Under the pieces are notes generated by a model that was not told the DNA's origin, did not search any database, and worked only from the letters and a program-made list of their open reading frames with translations. A DNA stretch of 64,000 nt from Streptomyces sp. NBC_00443 (GTDB lineage: Bacteria > Actinomycetota > Actinomycetes > Streptomycetales > Streptomycetaceae). The position numbers and the translations under genes are program-made. The stretch spans positions 6,944,001-7,008,000 of the forward strand of contig NZ_CP107917.1 in assembly GCF_036014175.1 (NCBI RefSeq), given 5' to 3'. Positions 19,101-27,116 of this stretch are shown here, one piece after another (within the stretch, counting starts at the first letter, position 1; each line of letters opens with the position of its first letter).

Positions 19101-19665
19101 CGGCCTGGAGCACGTGCTGTCCGACAAGGCCGACGCGGGCATCGCCCAGCTGACCGGCGGCGAGCACGCGGACGGCGCCGTCGTGACCATCGGCGGCATC
19201 ATCTCCGGCCTCCAGCGCAAGATGACCAAGCAGGGCAACGCGTGGGCGATCGCCACCGTCGAGGACCTCGCCGGTTCCATCGAGTGCATGTTCTTCCCGG
19301 CGACGTACCAGCTGGTGTCGACCCAACTCGTCGAGGACGCCGTCGTGTTCGTCAAGGGCCGCCTCGACAAGCGCGAGGACGTGCCGCGGCTGGTCGCGAT
19401 GGAGCTCCAGGTCCCCGACCTGTCGAACGCGGGCACCAACGCGCCCGTGATCCTCACCATCCCCGCCACCAGGGTCACCCCGCCGATGGTCAACCGCCTC
19501 GGCGAGATCCTCACCCATCACAAGGGTGACAGTGAGGTCCGTATCAAGCTCCAAGGCCCGACCAAGACGACGGTGCTGCGGCTGGACCGGCACCGCGTGA
19601 AGCCCGACCCGGCGCTCTTCGGTGACCTGAAGGTGCTGCTCGGCCCGTCCTGTCTGGCGGGCTGA
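16126..19665 (+). CDS. dnaE: DNA polymerase III alpha subunit, replicative polymerase
   Basis: This 1179-residue C-family polymerase is the catalytic core of chromosomal replication. The N-terminal PHP domain starts at once (HLHVHTQYSLLDG, residues 6-18). The palm contains the catalytic aspartates in MPDVDIDFDERRR at about residues 415-427. Finger and helix-hairpin regions follow, and QFDLF near residue 940 looks like a beta-clamp binding motif. The C-terminal part contains an OB-fold (VTIGGIISGLQRK). The start is GTG 16126 after CTGGAGG. The length is normal for actinobacterial DnaE1. A terminator follows at 19702. Confidence 0.98.
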   Translation: MSKPPFTHLHVHTQYSLLDGAARLKDMFDACNEMGMTHIAMSDHGNLHGAYDFFHTAKKAGVTPIIGIEAYVAPESRRNKRKIQWGQPHQKRDDVSGSGGYTHKTMWAVNKTGLHNLFRLSSDAYAEGWLQKWPRMDKETISQWSEGIVASTGCPSGEVQTRLRLGQEEEALKAAADYQDIFGKDRYFLELMDHGIEIEHRVRKGLLEIGKKLGIPPLVTNDSHYTYAHEATAHDALLCIQTGKNLSDPDRFRFDGTGYYLKSTDEMYAVDSSDAWQEGCANTLLVAEMVDTTGMFEAKNLMPKFDIPEGYTEVTWFKEEVRVGMERRFPGGVPEDRQKQAEYEMDVIIQMGFPGYFLVVADFIMWAKNNGIAVGPGRGSAAGSIVAYAMGITDLDPIPHGLIFERFLNPERVSMPDVDIDFDERRRVEVIRYVTEKYGADKVAMIGTYGKIKAKNAIKDSARVLGYPYAMGDRLTKAMPADVLGKGIDLDGITNPTHPRYSEAGEIRGMYENEPDVKKVIDTAKGVEGLVRQMGVHAAGVIMSSEPIVDHAPIWVRHTDGVTITQWDYPQCESLGLLKMDFLGLRNLTIMDDAVKMVKSNKGVDLDLLSLPLDDPKTFELLQRGDTLGVFQFDGGPMRSLLRLMKPDNFEDISAVSALYRPGPMGMDSHTNYALRKNKLQEITPIHKELEEPLEEVLAVTYGLIVYQEQVQKAAQIIAGYSLGEADILRRVMGKKKPDELAKNFVLFQKGARDKGYSDEAIQALWDVLVPFAGYAFNKAHSAAYGLVSYWTAYLKANHPAEYMAGLLTSVKDDKDKSAVYLNECRRMGIKVLPPNVNESVHNFAAQGDDVILFGLEAVRNVGTNVVESIIRSRKAKGKYGSFPDYLDKVEAVACNKRTTESLIKAGAFDSLGHTRKGLTAHFEPMIDNVVAVKRKEAEGQFDLFGGMGEEESSEPGFGLDVVFTEDEWEKTYLLAQEREMLGLYVSDHPLFGLEHVLSDKADAGIAQLTGGEHADGAVVTIGGIISGLQRKMTKQGNAWAIATVEDLAGSIECMFFPATYQLVSTQLVEDAVVFVKGRLDKREDVPRLVAMELQVPDLSNAGTNAPVILTIPATRVTPPMVNRLGEILTHHKGDSEVRIKLQGPTKTTVLRLDRHRVKPDPALFGDLKVLLGPSCLAG

Positions 19666-19701
19666 ACGGCCGCGCGCCGGAGCGCCGGCGCTGAATGCGC
19701 G

Positions 19702-19736
19702 AGAGGGGCGCACCTCGTACGGGGTGCGCCCCTCTT
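19702..19736 (+). terminator. Terminator downstream of dnaE
   Basis: A 13-bp perfect stem (AGAGGGGCGCACC and complement) with an 8-nt loop lies 37 nt after the dnaE stop. It may also serve the convergent small gene ending at 19773. Confidence 0.85.
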
Positions 19737-19772
19737 GATGTGCCTGGGTCTCAACGACCCGATATGCAGATG

Positions 19773-19940
19773 TCAGTTGTGACCGAAGCGCTTCTGCCGG
19801 CCTTTGCGGGCCATGTCGCCGGGAGTCACCTGCGGCGTGGCGCGCTGCTCGGTCTGCGTCTCCATCGCGGACTGCTGAGCCTGCTGCTGACCACGCTCGG
19901 ACTGCGGCTGTTTCCGGTCCTGCTTCTTGTTCTTGGCCAT
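19773..19940 (-). CDS. Small hydrophilic Gln/Lys/Arg-rich protein, unknown function
   Basis: This 55-residue protein (MAKNKKQDRKQPQSERGQ...) is very polar, probably disordered, and ends in RKGRQKRFGHN. The ATG at 19940 was chosen because CAGGAGG lies 8 nt upstream; an in-frame upstream ATG would add 17 residues and lacks such a site. I do not know its function. Highly basic, Gln-rich proteins of this size are seen next to dnaE in streptomycetes. Confidence 0.7.
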   Translation of the reverse strand: MAKNKKQDRKQPQSERGQQQAQQSAMETQTEQRATPQVTPGDMARKGRQKRFGHN

Positions 19941-20176
19941 GGTGATGCCTCCTGTGGGGGTTCTAGGGGCCAGGGCCGGGACCAGATTCACATAGGCTGA
20001 CTAAGAACGCATTTCGGATAATTACCGTGCGTAACAGCGGTTGTCGGGGCGTGAGGCATGGCGCACCGGGGATTCGATGCCCCGAAACGCCACGCCGAAG
20101 ATCGAGTTCGCCCCGTTAACCCCCGCGTGGTCGGGCAGACTCGAAGGAAGCCCAAAGCAAACCTCCCGGGAAGAGG

Positions 20177-21400
20177 GTGAGTCGCGTGGACCGCTGCATC
20201 GTCCTGGTGGACGCCGGGTATCTGCTGGGGGCCGCCGCCAGCCTGCTCGCCGGGGAACCATCCCGGTCCCGGATCGCCGTCGATCACACCGCCCTCATCC
20301 AGGGGCTGCGCGAACGCGCCGAGTCCGACACCCAGCAGCCCCTGCTGCGCATCTACTGGTTCGACGGCGCCCCCGACCGCGTCCCGCAGCCCGAGCACCG
20401 CAGGCTGCGGGTGATGCCCCGGGTCACCGTCCGGCTCGGTGCCCTGACCCGAAGCGACGGCCGCTGGGCACAGAAGGGCGTGGACGCCGCGATGCACGCC
20501 GAGCTGACCGAACTCGCCCGCAACCGCGCCTGCTCGGACGTGGTGCTGGTGACCGGTGACGGGGATCTGCTGCCCGGCATGATGGCCGCCAAGGAGCACG
20601 GGGTCGCCGTACATCTGTGGGCCGTCCAGGCCGCGGACGGTGACTACAACCAGTCCGAGGACCTGGTCGCCGAGGCGGACGAGCGGCGCGTACTCGACCG
20701 TGCGTGGATCACCAAGGCCGTACGCGCCAAGGAGCTCACCGGGGTGTGCGCCCCGCCGCCCGTGCCCCGGCCCGAGATCGCCGCGATCCTGTCCGCGCCG
20801 CTGCCCGACTCCGCGCTCGGCGCGGCGACCCAGCGGCCCGCCGAGGAGGCCGAGCACGCGCAGGCCGCCGCCTCGGAGAACGGCACGCAGGAGCGGGTGC
20901 CCGCGCCCAAGGGCGTGCCCACGCCGAAGGACCTCGCCGCCCTGCGCGCGCCCGGCGTGCCGCCCGCCCCGCCGGCGAGCGCGACCCTGCGGTGGTCCTC
21001 CGACAAGGGCTGGGTCGACCGGCCCGGCGTCGCGGCCGAACCGCCGGACGCCGCCTCCATGCCGACGCTCGCGCAGCTGACCACGGCGGAGCAGCGGTGG
21101 GCCGACCGGGAGGAGGACATCACGACCGTCGGCGGTGATCCCTACGAGGTGGGGCAGGTCTTCGCACGCCGGTGGATGGAGCGGCTCGGGGAGCAGAACA
21201 ATCTGCAGAAGCTGTCCGGGATGTATCCGCGGATCCCGCACCGGATCGACGGGGAGTTGCTCAGGTACGCGGCCCGGTTCGGGCTGCTCGCACACAAGGA
21301 CGACCAGATCGACGAGCACGACCGGTACGCGATCCGTGCCGGGTTCTGGCGGGAGGTCGACGTACGCACGGCCGCGGAGCATGCGCCTGCCGGGGAGTGA
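20177..21400 (+). CDS. NYN-domain (PIN-like) putative ribonuclease
   Basis: This 407-residue protein carries an N-terminal NYN/DUF88-type PIN-fold domain (residues 5-160). The conserved acidic residues expected to bind metal are in VLVDAGYLLG, WAQKGVDAAM and VLVTGDGDLLPGM. The middle (about residues 205-300) is Pro/Ala rich and disordered. The C-terminal 100 residues (VFARRWMERLGEQNNLQKL) form a second, helical domain that I do not recognise, possibly OST-HTH-like. Two GTG starts are possible: 20177, and 20186, which has AAGAGG at better spacing. It probably acts on RNA; the target is unknown. Confidence 0.85.
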   Translation: MSRVDRCIVLVDAGYLLGAAASLLAGEPSRSRIAVDHTALIQGLRERAESDTQQPLLRIYWFDGAPDRVPQPEHRRLRVMPRVTVRLGALTRSDGRWAQKGVDAAMHAELTELARNRACSDVVLVTGDGDLLPGMMAAKEHGVAVHLWAVQAADGDYNQSEDLVAEADERRVLDRAWITKAVRAKELTGVCAPPPVPRPEIAAILSAPLPDSALGAATQRPAEEAEHAQAAASENGTQERVPAPKGVPTPKDLAALRAPGVPPAPPASATLRWSSDKGWVDRPGVAAEPPDAASMPTLAQLTTAEQRWADREEDITTVGGDPYEVGQVFARRWMERLGEQNNLQKLSGMYPRIPHRIDGELLRYAARFGLLAHKDDQIDEHDRYAIRAGFWREVDVRTAAEHAPAGE

Positions 21401-21511
21401 CCCCGGCGAATTCCGGGTTACCGGCGGATTTCTTACGGCAAGCAGGCGATTTGTGCCCAGTGGCCGCCCCGGGCACGGAACGGGGGTCCGGACCCCGTAG
21501 GCTCGTCCCTT

Positions 21512-22531
21512 GTGAGTAGGCGCGCGGCACAGGCATTTCGGCACGATGGTGATGTCGTGTGCGCCCTGCGTGGGCTGACCAAGACCTACCCGGCCGTGCG
21601 CGGACGGCGCGGGGCGCCGGGCACTCCCGAGGTGCGGGCCACCGACGACGTACGGCTGGACATCCGGCGCGGCGAGATCTTCGGACTGCTCGGGCCCAAC
21701 GGCGCCGGCAAGACCACGCTCGTGCGTCAGCTCACCGGCTTGATGCGGCCCGACGCCGGGAGCGTCGAGATCCTCGGGCACGACATCGTGCGGCATCCGG
21801 AGCGGGCCGCGCGGATTCTGGCGTATCTCGGGCAGGAGTCGACCGCCCTCGACGAGCTGACCGTCTCGCTCGCCGCCGAGACGACCGGGCGGCTGCGCGG
21901 CCTGGACGTGCGAGCGGCGCGGGCCGAGCGGGACGCCGTACTCGACGAACTGGGGCTCACACCCCTCGCGGGGCGGCCGCTGAAGAAGCTGTCCGGCGGG
22001 CAGCGCCGGCTGGCCTGCTTCGCCGCCGCGCTGGTGGGGGAGCGGCCGTTGCTCGTGCTGGACGAGCCGACCGCGGCGATGGACCCGGTGGCGCGGCGGG
22101 CCGTGTGGTCTGCCGTGGACAGGCGCCGTGCCGAGCGCGGCACGACCGTGCTGCTCGTCACCCACAACGTCATCGAGGCCGAGACCGTGCTCGACCGGGT
22201 CGCGGTGCTCGACCGGGGCCGCGTGATCGCCTGTGACACGCCGTCCGGGCTCAAGGAGCGCGTCGCGGGCGAGGTCCGGGTCGATCTGCTGTGGCGGGAC
22301 CGGGCGCCGCTGGACGTGCCCGAGGTCGCGGCGCTGCAGGACCGGGTCGTGGAGTCCGGGCGCCGCTGGACGCTGCGGCTCGCCCCCGAGGAGGCCCGCG
22401 CGGTCGTCGCCACCGTCACCGGCGGGGCCGCCTTCGCCGCGCTGGACGACTTCACGCTCGCCACGCCGCGCCTGGAGGACGTCTATCTGGCGCTGGGCGG
22501 CGCCGCACAGCAGGGGCTGGTGAAGGCTTGA
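21512..22531 (+). CDS. ABC transporter ATP-binding protein
   Basis: This 339-residue ATPase is the energy-supplying part of an ABC-2 type transporter. It has a Walker A (GPNGAGKTTL, about residues 63-72), a Q-loop (AYLGQESTALDEL), a signature LSGGQRRLA and a Walker B (LLVLDEPTAAMDP), then a switch histidine in LVTHN. The C-terminal 90 residues form the regulatory extension often seen in drug or polysaccharide exporters. The start is GTG 21512. Its partner permease follows 100 nt downstream. The substrate is unknown. Confidence 0.93.
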   Translation: MSRRAAQAFRHDGDVVCALRGLTKTYPAVRGRRGAPGTPEVRATDDVRLDIRRGEIFGLLGPNGAGKTTLVRQLTGLMRPDAGSVEILGHDIVRHPERAARILAYLGQESTALDELTVSLAAETTGRLRGLDVRAARAERDAVLDELGLTPLAGRPLKKLSGGQRRLACFAAALVGERPLLVLDEPTAAMDPVARRAVWSAVDRRRAERGTTVLLVTHNVIEAETVLDRVAVLDRGRVIACDTPSGLKERVAGEVRVDLLWRDRAPLDVPEVAALQDRVVESGRRWTLRLAPEEARAVVATVTGGAAFAALDDFTLATPRLEDVYLALGGAAQQGLVKA

Positions 22532-22543
22532 GCACGCTGACCG

Positions 22544-22573
22544 CCGTATCCGTATCCGTATCCGTATCCGTAT
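22544..22573. repeat. Hexanucleotide microsatellite (CCGTAT)x5
   Basis: Five perfect copies of CCGTAT followed by a partial sixth lie in the 100-nt gap between the ATPase stop and the permease start. Such a repeat is unusual in a GC-rich genome and could alter spacing in the transcript by slippage. Confidence 0.95.
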
Positions 22574-22631
22574 CCGTACGGAACAGGGCCACCTCCCCCG
22601 TGAACCCCCGTGTGAAAGGGAGCAGCGCCAC

Positions 22632-23456
22632 GTGAGTGTCGTACCCGCCGAGGTTCTGCCGGGCAGCGCCCTGGCCGTGGACGAGAAGGCCGGTCCGGTC
22701 GCGGCCGAGCTCGGGCCGCGGGCGCGGCTGTGGCCGTCGCTGTGCGCCGTGTACCGGGCCCAGCTGTCCCGTGCCCGGGTCGCGCGCATCCCGCTGCTGT
22801 TCGTGGCGACCTTCCAGTCGATCGGGATCATGATCCTGATGCGCGGGGTCGTGGACGGCGGAGCCGAGGCACAGGCCGTGGTGGCCGGGTCGTCCGTGCT
22901 CGTGGTCGCCTTCGTCGCGCTGAACCTGCTCGCGCAGTACTTCGGGCAGTTGCGGGCCAGCGGCGGGCTCGATCACTACGCCACCCTGCCGGTGCCGCCC
23001 GCCGCGGTGGTGCTGGGCGCGGCGGGGGCGTACGCCTCCTTCACCGTGCCGGGGACCGTGGTGACGGCCGTCTTCGGGTGCGCGCTGTTCGGGTTGCCGG
23101 TCGCGCATCTGTGGGTGCTCGTCGCCGTGATCCCGCTGGCGGGCGCCGCGCTCGCCGGGCTGGGCGCCGCGCTCGGGCTGCTCGCGCCGCGGCCCGAACT
23201 GGCCACGCTCCTCGGGCAGCTGGGGATGTCCGCGGCCCTGCTGCTGGGGGTGCTGCCGGCCGACCGGATGCCGGAGGCGGTCCGGTTCACCCGGGATCTG
23301 CTGCCGTCGACGTACGGCGTGGAGGCCTTCGCGCGGACCTTCGGGGAGCGGCCCGACTGGGCGTTCGTGCTCGGGGATCTCGCCGTGTGCGGGATGCTCG
23401 GCGTCGTCTCGCTGGGCGTCGCCACCTGGGCGTACCGCCGGGCGGCCGTCCGGTGA
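22632..23456 (+). CDS. ABC-2 type transporter permease
   Basis: This 274-residue membrane protein has six hydrophobic segments, between about residues 55 and 265, and no ATP-binding motif. It includes the ABC-2 family region LNLLAQYFGQLRASGGLDHYATLPVP, which couples to the ATPase. The GTG at 22632 follows GGGAGC. It forms the channel partner of the ATPase immediately upstream. The transported compound cannot be read from the sequence. Confidence 0.9.
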   Translation: MSVVPAEVLPGSALAVDEKAGPVAAELGPRARLWPSLCAVYRAQLSRARVARIPLLFVATFQSIGIMILMRGVVDGGAEAQAVVAGSSVLVVAFVALNLLAQYFGQLRASGGLDHYATLPVPPAAVVLGAAGAYASFTVPGTVVTAVFGCALFGLPVAHLWVLVAVIPLAGAALAGLGAALGLLAPRPELATLLGQLGMSAALLLGVLPADRMPEAVRFTRDLLPSTYGVEAFARTFGERPDWAFVLGDLAVCGMLGVVSLGVATWAYRRAAVR

Positions 23457-23490
23457 CGCGTCGCACAGGGCGGCCTGGCACGATGGCAGG

Positions 23491-24293
23491 GTGACCGCTC
23501 CGCTGACTCCACCACCGCACCCGCGTGACCAGTCCTCGAACAATGCGTGGCAGCCGCCCGCCGGTGGGAACGCGAGTTCCGCCTCCTACGGGGCCCCGCA
23601 GGGTGCCCCGCACGACGCTGTGTACGGTGCCCCGCCGGGGGCGCCGAGTCCTCATGGCTCCCATGGCCACCACGGCGCTCAGGGCCCGTACGGCATATCT
23701 GGCTCGTACGAACAGGACGGTCCCGGCATGAAGACCGAAGTGCGAGAGGCCGCCGTGGTCGCGGTGGTCGTGGCGTTCTTCGGGGCACTGCTCGGGGTGC
23801 TGTGGTGGTGGCTGGCGCCGAGTGTGCCTCTGGTCGGGGATGTCGTCGACAAGAGCTGGGTCGTCTACTTCAAGGACTCCGAGGGGGAGCAGGCTGTCGG
23901 GGTGGACGGAACGTTCACTCTGCTTGCGCTTGCGTTCGGGCTGGTCAGTGCGGTGGGGGTGTTCCTGTGGCGGCGGCGTGGGGGTGTGCCGTTGGTGGTT
24001 GCGCTGGCGGTCGGGGGGTTTCTCGGGTCGTTGCTGGCCTGGCGGGTCGGGGTGTGGCTCGGGCCCACCGAGAATGTGATCGCTCACGCGAAGGATGTGG
24101 GCAAGGGGGTTACGTTTTCGGCGCCGTTGAAGTTGGGGGCGAAGGGGTGTGGCTGGCGTGGCCTCTTGCCGCGTTGGTGGTGCACCTTGGGCTGACGGCG
24201 TTGTTCGGGCCGCGCGATGCGGAGCCGTATCAGGGGCCAGGGCCCTCTGAGGGGCATCAGCAGGCGGGGCCGTATGGGGTGCCGCCGGCGTAG
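23491..24293 (+). CDS. DUF2567-type membrane protein (3' frameshift)
   Basis: A Pro/Gly/His-rich N-terminal tail of about 80 residues precedes four hydrophobic segments (about residues 87-110, 142-162, 170-188 and 220-240), the arrangement of DUF2567 proteins. As written, the frame stops at 24195 just as the last membrane segment begins. Adding one G to the GGGG at 24144-24147 restores VWLAWPLAALVVHLGLTALFG and a hydrophilic end, stopping at TAG 24293, for 267 residues. The start GTG 23491 lies 35 nt after the permease stop, so it may be part of the transporter transcript. The function is unknown. Confidence 0.8.
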
Positions 24294-24360
24294 GGCTTGT
24301 CGGGTTCGGGTTGGTGGCACGCCGGGTGGGTTTCGCCCCCGCCGCCCCTACCCTTCCCGT

Positions 24361-24470
24361 CCTCCAGGGGCGCTGCCCCTTCGGACCCCGGCCCTGGGGG
24401 CTGCCGCCCCCAGACCCCCGCTATCGGCCCTGAACGGGCCTCGTCCTCAAACGCCGGACAGGCTGAAATG
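24361..24470. repeat. Probable dispersed Streptomyces intergenic repeat
   Basis: The GC-rich block includes GGGGGCTGCCGCCCCC, AGACCCCCGCTATCGGCC and CCTCAAACGCCGGACAGG. From memory, this type of sequence recurs between genes in many Streptomyces genomes. It contains short inverted repeats and lies between two convergent transcription units, so it may act as a terminator. The family assignment is from recall, not comparison. Confidence 0.5.
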
Positions 24471-24516
24471 CCTGGACCGGCGTCGAGAGGCGAAGGCCCC
24501 CTTACAGAGCCCGCCC

Positions 24517-24591
24517 CTACGCCGGGCGGCGCCCATGGTTCGAGCGGCCCTTCTTGGTGCGCCACTTGCGTTTCCGGGTTTTCTTCGACAT
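24517..24591 (-). CDS. Ribosomal protein bL37 (24 residues)
   Basis: A complete minus-strand frame, ATG 24591 to TAG 24517, encodes a 24-residue, extremely basic peptide beginning MSKKTRKRKWRTKKG and ending RSNHGRRPA. The ending matches what I recall of the mycobacterial 50S protein bL37 (…NHGKRPNA), which is also 24 residues. GAGAG just before the ATG is a possible ribosome binding site. It lies 41 nt downstream of ybaK on the same strand. Size, charge and the NHG(K/R)RP ending together make the assignment good, although it is far below normal gene-calling length. Confidence 0.82.
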   Translation of the reverse strand: MSKKTRKRKWRTKKGRSNHGRRPA

Positions 24592-24632
24592 GTCTCTCGT
24601 AATTAACCGAGGAGTCCGGGTTCGTCGAGGGG

Positions 24633-25136
24633 TCACGCACGTCCGATGGGGGCCAGGGTCGCGTTCGTGAGGGTGGTCAGGTCGGTGGGGGAGAGTTCGA
24701 CCTCCAGGCCGCGGCGGCCCGCCGAGATGCAGATCGTGGGGTGGGCGGAGGCCGAGGCGTCCAGGACCGTGGGGAGTCTCTTGCGCTGGCCGAGGGGGGA
24801 GATGCCGCCCCGGACGTAGCCCGTGGTGCGTTCCGCCAGGGCCGGGTCGGCCATCGCGGCGCGCTTGCCGCCGACCGCCGCTGCCAGGGCCTTGAGGTCC
24901 AGTTGGCCGGCGACCGGGACCACGGCCACGGTGAGGTTGCCGTCCACGTCCGCGACCAGCGTCTTGAAGACCCTGTCGGGGGACACGCCCATCGCCTCGG
25001 CGGCCTCGTCGCCGTAGGAGGGGTGGGAGGGGTCGTGGTCGTAGGAGTGGGTCGTGTAGTCGATGCCCGCCGCGGTCAGGGCCACGGTCGCCGGTGTGCC
25101 GCCCGACTGCTGCTGCTTCTTGGACTTCTTCGCCAT
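24633..25136 (-). CDS. ybaK: YbaK/EbsC-family Cys-tRNA(Pro) deacylase
   Basis: This 167-residue protein should hydrolyse cysteine mischarged on tRNA-Pro, a trans-editing function in the cytoplasm. After a Lys/Gln-rich start, it has the YbaK domain with the conserved lysine in RVFKTLVADVDG (about residue 58), then KALAAAVGGKRAAMA and the GYVRGGISPLG motif (about residues 107-117). The ATG at 25136 is preceded by a GAGCGGAAC sequence. It shares the strand with the Lon-N-domain gene 21 nt upstream, so they probably form one unit. Confidence 0.92.
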   Translation of the reverse strand: MAKKSKKQQQSGGTPATVALTAAGIDYTTHSYDHDPSHPSYGDEAAEAMGVSPDRVFKTLVADVDGNLTVAVVPVAGQLDLKALAAAVGGKRAAMADPALAERTTGYVRGGISPLGQRKRLPTVLDASASAHPTICISAGRRGLEVELSPTDLTTLTNATLAPIGRA

Positions 25137-25157
25137 GTCGTTCCGCTCAGTTCCTGC

Positions 25158-25895
25158 TCAGTTGAGACTCGTCGGGCCGCGCGTCAGGTCCGATGCCGGC
25201 AGGGACGGCAGCGTACGGATGATCGAGGTCTCGGCGCGAAGGAGTTTCAGCTCGTCGCGCAGGCGGGACGCGGTGTCGGCGGACTGGAGCAGGCGTTGCT
25301 TCGTCGGGGTGTCCAGCATCATCGCGGCCGCCACCAGGTAGGAGACGACCGAGGGCTGGTCAGGGAGGTCGGCCGTGGTGGAGAGGGAGCGTTCGCGGGC
25401 GCCCGCCAGGCGCTTCTGGTACTGGCGGAACGCGCGCAGGACGCCTTCGGCCAGGGCGCCTGCCTCCTCGCCCGGCTCGTCGGGCAGTTCTTCCAGTTCC
25501 GCCGTCAGGAAGGGCCCCGACGCGTCCACCGACAGCAGCCGCACCCTTGTCGTGCCCGTCGCCAGCACCTCGAAGGTGCCGTCGGCCCGCTCCCGGATCG
25601 TCGCCGCGTCCGCCACACATCCCACCCCGTGGAACGCCTTGACCGGGTCCGGGCCGAAGCCGGCCGCCGGGCCGCGGTCGGGCAGCGCCGTGGGGTCCGG
25701 CATGCCGGGGGCGCTCTGGGCGACCTCGTGGCCGTCGCGGATCGCCACGACGGCGAAACGGCGCGCTTCCTCCTCGGGGGTCTTGAGGAGGTCACGCATC
25801 ATGGCGCGATAGCGCTCCTCGAAGACGTTGAGCGGGAGCACGAGACCCGGGAACAGCACCGAGTTCAGGGGGAAGAGCGGAAGGCGGACGGTCAC
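25158..25895 (-). CDS. Lon N-terminal-like substrate-binding domain protein
   Basis: This 245-residue protein has only the N-terminal (LON/PUA-like) domain of Lon protease: LPLFPLNSVLFPGLVLPLNVFEERYR at residues 4-29 and GCVADAATIRERADGTFEV in the middle. A helical C-terminal part follows. There is no AAA+ or protease domain, so it probably binds substrates or partners rather than cutting them. The GTG at 25895 was chosen because the LON domain begins immediately after it. Confidence 0.88.
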   Translation of the reverse strand: MTVRLPLFPLNSVLFPGLVLPLNVFEERYRAMMRDLLKTPEEEARRFAVVAIRDGHEVAQSAPGMPDPTALPDRGPAAGFGPDPVKAFHGVGCVADAATIRERADGTFEVLATGTTRVRLLSVDASGPFLTAELEELPDEPGEEAGALAEGVLRAFRQYQKRLAGARERSLSTTADLPDQPSVVSYLVAAAMMLDTPTKQRLLQSADTASRLRDELKLLRAETSIIRTLPSLPASDLTRGPTSLN

Positions 25896-25906
25896 GGCGC
25901 CAAAGC

Positions 25907-26956
25907 CTAGTGGTCGCCGGGGTGAACGCGTCCGGCGAGCCCACCTGGTGGATGTCCGCCGCGGGCACCGCGAGCCTGTGCGGAGGCGGCTGCCCGTCGC
26001 CGCACCTCGTCGCGCACTTCCAGGAACCGGCCCAGCGGATCGTCCGAGAACCGGCTCCAGGGGAAGGAGGTGGCGTACGGGCCGATCAGACGTAGCTGCT
26101 CCAGGGCGTCCTCCCAGCGGCCCAGCCGTGCCAGGACGCACGTCAGCTTGTTGCGGGTCGCGGCCGGCCAGAGGTCGGCCGCCGGGAACCGGGCGGAGAG
26201 CGCGATGGCCCGGTCGGCCGCCGCGTCCAGCCGCTCCGGCGGCACCCCCGGACCGCAGCCGTCGTTCAGGTACGCGAGGACGGCCCGGGTCGGCAGGGCC
26301 TGCACCAGGGACGCGGCCGGGGCGTCCTGTGCGGCCCGGTCGGCGAAGTCGAGGCACTCACGGTGGGAGCCGTGCCAGGACGAGGCCAGATAGCGCAGGG
26401 CGGCCACATGGCAGCCGTAATGGAGCGGGGCGCGGCGCAGGGCCGCCTCCCACAGCTCCCCGAAGTAGGTGTGCCCGGCGCGTGAGCCGCGCGCGTGGTC
26501 CAGAGCGAGCCGCCAGGGCACCGGGTCGCGGTCGTCGGCGCGGGCGGCGGCGGTGATCAGCGGGCTCACCCCTCGTAGCAGTTCGGCGCGGGCCGGTGAC
26601 TGCCAGGCGTGGTCCACGGCGACCTGGGCCCTGACCAGCAGGACGTCCGGATCGTGCGGGGCGGCGGCGTACCAGGCCCCCAGCCACTCGGGCCGCGAGC
26701 GCGCGAAGGCGGCCAGGCGCAGCGCGTATCCGTCGCGGTAGTCCCACTGCGCCTCGTGCCGCGTGGCGGCGAGCAGCTCGGCAGCGGTCTCGTACGCGCC
26801 CTGCCCGGCCGCGACCAGCGCGGGTCCGAGGCGGTCGTCAGGCGCGTCGAGGAGCACCTCGTCGTCGATGGGGAGACCGACGCCGGGGTGTTCTACGGTC
26901 CTTGTCGTCCGGGACGCACGGCCGAACGGGGGCAGCAGAGCCATGGTGTCGACCAT
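25907..26956 (-). CDS. Conserved hypothetical protein with helical repeats
   Basis: This protein of about 349 residues has no signal peptide or membrane segment. It is rich in Ala, Arg and paired helices (for example AAGQGAYETAAELLAATRHEAQWDYRDGYALRL). The spacing of helices in the last 200 residues suggests a TPR-like solenoid, but I see no clean TPR consensus. The start is uncertain: ATG 26956, ATG 26944 or ATG 26998 are all in frame and none has a strong ribosome binding site. The function is not known to me. Confidence 0.65.
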   Translation of the reverse strand: MVDTMALLPPFGRASRTTRTVEHPGVGLPIDDEVLLDAPDDRLGPALVAAGQGAYETAAELLAATRHEAQWDYRDGYALRLAAFARSRPEWLGAWYAAAPHDPDVLLVRAQVAVDHAWQSPARAELLRGVSPLITAAARADDRDPVPWRLALDHARGSRAGHTYFGELWEAALRRAPLHYGCHVAALRYLASSWHGSHRECLDFADRAAQDAPAASLVQALPTRAVLAYLNDGCGPGVPPERLDAAADRAIALSARFPAADLWPAATRNKLTCVLARLGRWEDALEQLRLIGPYATSFPWSRFSDDPLGRFLEVRDEVRRRAAASAQARGARGGHPPGGLAGRVHPGDH

Positions 26957-27116
26957 TGAAGGACCGCTGGTCACGCCCGCGCCAGAGGGAACGGGCAAGA
27001 CGTGGAAAGTTGTACGCCGTCAGGTCAAGAACAGGTAAAGGTCCACTGTTCAACAACTGTCCGACATCTATATATTCGGCTCTGCAGTCACAACATCCTC
27101 ATCGGCCTCAGCAGCC

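Noticed and set aside
16129..19713. A 1194-codon open frame antisense to dnaE
   Set aside because: It mirrors the GC-biased third codon positions of dnaE, its product is a low-complexity Leu/Val/Asp/His mixture with no motif, and dnaE is certain.
20062..20085. A tRNA T-arm look-alike (CGGGG-ATTCGATG-CCCCG)
   Set aside because: The loop is 8 nt rather than 7, and no acceptor, D or anticodon arm could be folded around it.
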